Below the pieces are notes generated by a model. It had not been told where the DNA came from. It was given only the letters and a program-made list of their open reading frames with translations, and ran no database searches. The position numbers and the translations under genes were made by a program. A DNA stretch of 27,692 nt from Seison nebaliae (taxonomy: Eukaryota > Rotifera > Pararotatoria > Seisonacea > Seisonidae): contig JALJEE010000169.1 of assembly GCA_023231475.1 (NCBI GenBank), positions 1 to 27,692 on the forward strand. Direction: 5' to 3'. Position 1 is the stretch's first letter. Each line of letters starts with the position of its first letter. Below, piece after piece: positions 23,760 to 27,692 of the stretch.

Positions 23760-26096
23760 ACATGTGGTAATATACGACAACGATTAGATCAACAATCATT
23801 ATCTCGTCAACCGACGCAGTCGGTGAATATTGATAATTCGAAATCATCGACAACATCATCTGTTTCATCTACTTCTAATTCGATATCGAATAAAAAGAAA
23901 GGAAAGAATTCGACTGCCACATTTGGAGGAGATGTGAATGATAATAAAAATAATGATAAAACGAATGAGACGCGTGATGAAAAGCTGCAACAGTTGAAAC
24001 ATATCGAACTTCGATTTTCCGGTTCATCATCTTCTACTTCTTCCACCGCCTCCAACAATAACAATACGAATAATAATCCGAATCCAATCAATCCATCAAT
24101 TCCTTTAGCTCCAACGTCGATGAGTGGTAAATTTCCGATTCCACCTGGAATGAATATGCCACCAAGAATTCCGATATCACCCGAAATGATGTTCCCTCCA
24201 TTCAGTTTGTATTTTTCCTTCTATTTTCTCCATCATCATTTTTTATTCATTCAGATGTTTTACGACCTCATTGTCTCCCATTGATACCAAACCATTTACT
24301 CTTCAATCTCGGTGATTTGCAACAGCAGAAACTCTTGAGATTTCCACATTTGCCTCCATTTCCTTATGCTTTCCGCCCAGGAATGCCACCAAACTTCGCA
24401 CCCAACCTTATGAAAAGACCAACCGCACCACCAAATTTGGCAAATGTGTCTGGAAATGGGAGTGGGAGTGACATCGTCAAAAATGAGAATAAGAGAAAAG
24501 AATCATCGTCGTCAAATGCATCAGCATCGAATTCGAAGAAAAAAAATAATTGTTCGAAATCAAATCTAACCAGTCGACCAACAACTTCGACAACTCCGAA
24601 AATTACGGCAGCTTCTGTCGCCGAACCATTTGGTCAAATGAAAAATAATTTAGCATCTTCCTCGTTGGGTGGATCGTGTCAAATGGGATTGAATGCAACA
24701 ACCGCTACTATTACTTCTACAACAGCCACTTCCACGTCATTGAGTGGAGAACCACAAACAACTGACGAACAGAACAAGTTATTTGATTTTTTATTGAATT
24801 CTCATAAAATTTCTAATATTTATTTCTAGTTATTCCAATCTTCAAACAACACCATCACCACATCAGATGAGTTATTTAACATCAGTCGAAGGTCAAGAAT
24901 TGACGATAACCAAACAATTGAACAGTAATTATAAACCGAATGGACAAATGATCGATACATCAAACAAATGTATCAAACCGACTACTACATCATCTTCATC
25001 GATGACACCACTCTCTTCAATGGAACAGATGACAAATAGTATTTCGTCATCAAATTTAAATCCAAATCAAAATTCGTCGAACAATTTACTTTCTTCTTCA
25101 TCGTCATGGCCATCGTCATCTACTTCAACGGTAACAACAGCAACAACAACATCATCATCATCATCATCAACGTCGTCAGTGATTAGTGGAAATGAATCGA
25201 ATCCATTGCAATCTCTATCGTCGTCAACAGGTCAATCGACTCAATCGTCGACATCAATAACGAATAGTGGTGGAAGTGGAAGTTTGGGAAATAAAACTGG
25301 AACAATTCCTATTCTCCCATCGTCTATTTCACCTACGATTCACATGCCATTGAATATTCCGATGATTCCATCGAATTTAAATAATATTCTCAACGCTCCA
25401 TTCTTCCCGCCGATGCAACAATATGTTAATCCTAATATGAAAGGAGTTCAAAAACCGGATCAATTTCGACAACAAATCGATCAAAGATTAATGTTGCAAT
25501 TAATGAATCAATCATTGATATTGTCCCGATCGCCTAGTTATCGAGCAGCAATGAGAAATCGTCCGCCTGTAATGGATATGATGAATTACCGTTTTCCACC
25601 TGAATTCCAAATGATGCCACCATTTCCTCCCGGAAATCTGAATATGCCTCAAATGAATAAAGAGAAATCCACAATACAACCATCGACGAATAATGGAGGC
25701 AATAAGAGTAAGGTGCCCACTCCAACGTCAATCCACTCCCAACAAACATCGTCCAACACTCGCAACAATACTCCCACGCCAAAGAATCCATCGAATGGAA
25801 GTACACCATTGATGAATGTCAATCCACCGTCACGTCCTCCTTCATCACTCACATCCATCCCACCATTCGACGAACCGTTTCCACCTAATTCCAATCAAAA
25901 TTTCCGATCACCATTTCCAATGCAACCACCACAACAATCACAACAAGGACAACAAAAACAACAACAACAACAACAACAACAGCAACAGCAGCAACCTCCT
26001 CCTTGTATAGTTCCACCATTTCATTTTCCTCCACAAGGTTTACCACCAGGAATGATGCCACGTCCACCATTCCATCCAGGAATGCCAATGCCATCT

Positions 26097-26131
<35 letters not shown>

Positions 26132-26645
26132 CAACAATATTACGAATAATAATAATAATAATAATGGAAATAATAAAGGAAATAATGGAAATAATGGTAT
26201 GAATAATAATCCAAATAATAACATGGGAAATATGAATATGAATGGTTCATCTCCTCGATCATCTTTTCCGTTTGGTGATATGAAACAAATGGATCAACCA
26301 ATCTTCTCGCCTATGCAACCCCCACAACAACAACCACAGCAACAACAGATGCAAGGCGTTACAATGATTAATTCACCAGCATCTAACAACAACAACAATA
26401 ATAATAATGAAAATGTGCAGATGCCATGTGCGGATCTTATGCAACAAATGCAATCGAATAATTCCTTTATAATGAATATGAACGGTCCGAATAATGGAAT
26501 GATGATGCCACCGCTAAATTCAATGCCATTTATGCCACATGATAAAGTCGGAATGGATGGAATGCAGTCACCATTGTCTGCCCAACCGCAACCTCAACAA
26601 TCGCAACAACAGCCAAACTCATTAAATTTCGGACAATTTGGATAA
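18675..26645 (+). CDS. lgs: BCL9/Legless-type Wnt co-activator, very long form, three exons
   Basis: In Wnt signalling, BCL9/Legless bridges beta-catenin (Armadillo) to Pygopus in the nucleus. Inferred exons 18675-24204, 24255-24777 and 24830-26645 join in frame to 2622 aa, against about 1430-1500 for human BCL9 and fly Lgs. HD1, the Pygopus-binding motif, is clear at 1634-1673: VYVFSTDLANQAAVAVKNG, then TITDFHK and PATKKYLKE. This is close to fly and human HD1. An HD2-like helix for beta-catenin lies at 1765-1783 (ETRDEKLQQLKHIEL). An HD3-like SPHQMSYL begins at 2027, just after intron 2. Basic nuclear-signal candidates are at 759-769 and 1553-1562. The rest is low complexity (Ser, Asn, Gln, Pro, Met). 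The 1633 residues before HD1 are much longer than usual. The start is the first in-frame ATG, so an upstream coding exon cannot be excluded. Assignment rests mainly on HD1. Confidence 0.88.
20871..20948 (+). repeat. CAA/GAA coding repeat (Q-Q-E tract)
   Basis: A 9-bp coding repeat, mainly CAA-GAA-CAA, followed by CAA/CAG codons, encodes 26 Gln/Glu residues (733-758). It runs directly into a basic stretch, KKKKIRKRRKK (759-769). Likely variable in length between individuals. Confidence 0.9.
21462..21515 (+). repeat. AAT coding repeat (18 Asn)
   Basis: Eighteen uninterrupted AAT codons encode poly-Asn at residues 930-947 of the BCL9-like protein. The run is pure at the DNA level, which suggests recent slippage expansion rather than selection on the amino acids alone. 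Other CAA runs in the gene are at 22920-22943 and 23727-23759, and an AAT/AAC run is at about 26099-26136. Confidence 0.92.
24205..24254 (+). other. BCL9-like gene intron 1 (50 nt, inferred)
   Basis: Donor GTTTGT, pyrimidine-rich interior, acceptor CATTCAG. Splicing gives Asn1844 (A joined to AT) and continues into the open frame VLRPHCLPLIPNHLL. Using the nearby GTATTT donor at 24209 instead would meet a stop after about 20 codons, so the GTTTGT donor is preferred. Unspliced, the frame ends in a Phe/His-rich run and a stop at 24282-24284. Confidence 0.75.
24778..24829 (+). other. BCL9-like gene intron 2 (52 nt, inferred)
   Basis: Donor GTTATT, a branch-like TTCTAAT about 14 nt before the end, and acceptor TATTTCTAG. 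Splicing gives Asn2018 (AA joined to T) and continues in frame into YSNLQTTPSPHQMSYLTS. The acceptor itself creates the stop that closes the unspliced frame. Confidence 0.82.
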
Positions 26646-27304
26646 ATTCTTTTTAATTAAACACTCTCAGATACATGTCTAGAGAAAAAACCAACAGACA
26701 TCGTCCGGCTGGATTCGACTAAAACTCACCAGACACTTTGGGAAACTTATCAATTTATTTTGTTTCATTTAAAAAGAGATTTATAATCAACCGCCATCAT
26801 TATAATGATATTCTTATTATTATTATTATTCTTAATATTATTATTGTATCTAATCTTTAATATGTTTCAAAATCGAATAGTGAATTGTAATAGAAAGAAT
26901 TGTGATTTTTTCATCATCTTTCATCCATTTCATTTCTCTCAACGGATTTTTCTATTCTTTTCTCCACAATCAATCTTCTCACCATTCTTTGACTCTTTCT
27001 CAAATTTTATTTTATTCCTATTTTCTCTTAATACAAAACAATGCACTGCTAATACTACACTCATCTTATTACTACTAACGTAAGAGTCATTTCCTATTTC
27101 CACATATCTTCTAAATGTTACAATATCTCATTATGAAGAGAAAGTTTCTCTTCTTTCCTTTAATTCAGTTCCTTCCCCTATTCAACATCTATCAGAAAGA
27201 AATTAGAATCAGAACAATTAACAATTTCGTCAACCATCATTTTATCCCTGGTCATCATTATATGACTAATTATATATAATAATAGTGACATGACTTCTGT
27301 ACAT
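26646..27304 (+). other. 3' flank/UTR of the BCL9-like gene
   Basis: Non-coding, AT-rich, with a TTA-rich stretch near 26813-26846. An ATTAAA at 26656-26661 is very close to the stop, and no canonical AATAAA is evident further on, so the transcript end is unclear. The open frame at 26805-27083 is a composition artefact of T-rich DNA. Confidence 0.5.
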
Positions 27305-27397
27305 GAGTCCGAGATAGTTAAATGAATGGACTCTGGCTCATATTTTGTCTCGACCGAGATATTGAGCCCAAATCCCCTTCCTCCGATTGTACGGAGG
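27305..27397 (+). ncRNA. Hairpin-rich patch, weakly tRNA-Ser/Leu-like
   Basis: Three inverted repeats follow one another: GAGTCC/GGACTC (27305-27310, 27328-27333); TGGCTCA/TGAGCCCA (27334-27340, 27363-27370), enclosing TCTCG/CGAGA; and CCTCCG/CGGAGG (27380-27385, 27392-27397, 6-nt loop). The segment CCGAGATAGTTAAATGAATG recalls the D-arm region of eukaryotic tRNA-Ser, and TCTCGACC about 40 nt on weakly recalls a B box. No intact cloverleaf or anticodon stem can be drawn. It may be a tRNA-derived relic (SINE or pseudogene), another structured RNA, or chance. Confidence 0.3.
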
Positions 27398-27545
27398 AAT
27401 CTAACATTATCATTTTTGGATCAGATTCATAACTCTTTCTAAAAAATTAAAGTAATACATAATTAGAAATAACAATTGTAAGCTAACATTAATGTATTTT
27501 TAATGTTGTAACATAAAAGAGTTAAATGAGAAACATACAACATAC
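27398..27545. other. Short AT-rich spacer
   Basis: Nothing recognisable apart from general AT-richness. A 12-mer, TGTAAGCTAACA, at about 27478 recurs inverted near 692, which is too little to call a repeat family. Confidence 0.4.
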
Positions 27546-27680
27546 GAGTCTAGGACATAAGAGCCACGAGACAAAAGAGCCACGGCACAAAAGAGCCACG
27601 GGACAAAAGAGCCATGGACAAAAGAGCCATGGACAAAAGAGCCACGAGAAAAAAGAGCCATGGACAAAAGAGCCACGCAG
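27546..27680. repeat. 15/16-bp minisatellite, about nine units
   Basis: Tandem units read GAGCCATGGACAAAA (15 bp) or GAGCCACGGGACAAAA (16 bp). Units begin at 27546 (degenerate), 27561, 27577, 27593, 27609, 27624, 27639, 27655 and 27670 (last one partial or degenerate). The mix of 15 and 16 bp breaks any reading frame, so it is non-coding. There are no unique spacers, so it is not a CRISPR array. Confidence 0.93.
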
Positions 27681-27692
27681 ACTTTGATTTTC

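Noticed and set aside
18629-24091. Many minus-strand open frames opposite the BCL9-like gene (Leu-, Val- or Asp-rich)
   Set aside because: They are reverse readings of CAA, TCA, AAT and GAT repeats and have no independent protein features.
24281-26645. Two further independent genes after the long BCL9-like frame
   Set aside because: Short introns with good ends join all three frames without a break, and composition is continuous. The apparent start at 24281 is a TTG, not an ATG.
27546-27680. Possible CRISPR array
   Set aside because: Units are contiguous 15/16-bp repeats without unique spacers, in a eukaryotic setting.

Overview
The window looks like nuclear DNA of an animal with a compact, AT-rich genome. 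My best guess is a small arthropod, possibly an acariform mite. I infer this from two animal-specific genes, introns of only 50-81 nt, the resemblance of the second gene to Drosophila Legless, and the dense microsatellites. No sequence here names the species. I see no prokaryotic operon, CRISPR array, convincing tRNA or rRNA gene, or virus-like element.

Layout, left to right. Positions 1-1139 are AT-rich flank. They contain a perfect 119-bp inverted copy (336-454) of an internal piece of the first gene. Positions 1140-8362 hold a NUP210/gp210 nuclear-pore membrane glycoprotein. It has one 6.7-kb coding exon and two small 3' exons, inferred here from in-frame splice junctions, that restore the cytoplasmic tail. 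A polyadenylation signal lies at 8551. Positions 8.6-18.6 kb contain no gene I can support. They hold a long inverted-repeat hairpin (9556-9758), microsatellites, G-rich purine tracts, a pyrimidine-rich block and small palindromes, and may include upstream exons or regulatory DNA of the next gene. Positions 18675-26645 hold a very large BCL9/Legless-type Wnt co-activator in three exons, inferred to be 2622 aa. Its Pygopus-binding HD1 is clear, its beta-catenin-binding HD2 is recognisable and its HD3 is probable. Beyond it are 3' flank, a hairpin-rich patch (27305-27397) and a 15/16-bp minisatellite (27546-27680).

The two genes are on the same strand but have unrelated jobs: nuclear-pore membrane structure and Wnt/Armadillo-dependent transcription. 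There is no sign that they act together. The most unusual signals are the inverted NUP210 fragment with a short flanking direct repeat, the long hairpin, the NUP210 intron whose retention would delete the cytoplasmic tail, and the huge low-complexity N-terminus of the BCL9-like protein. I found no convincing new multi-gene system.
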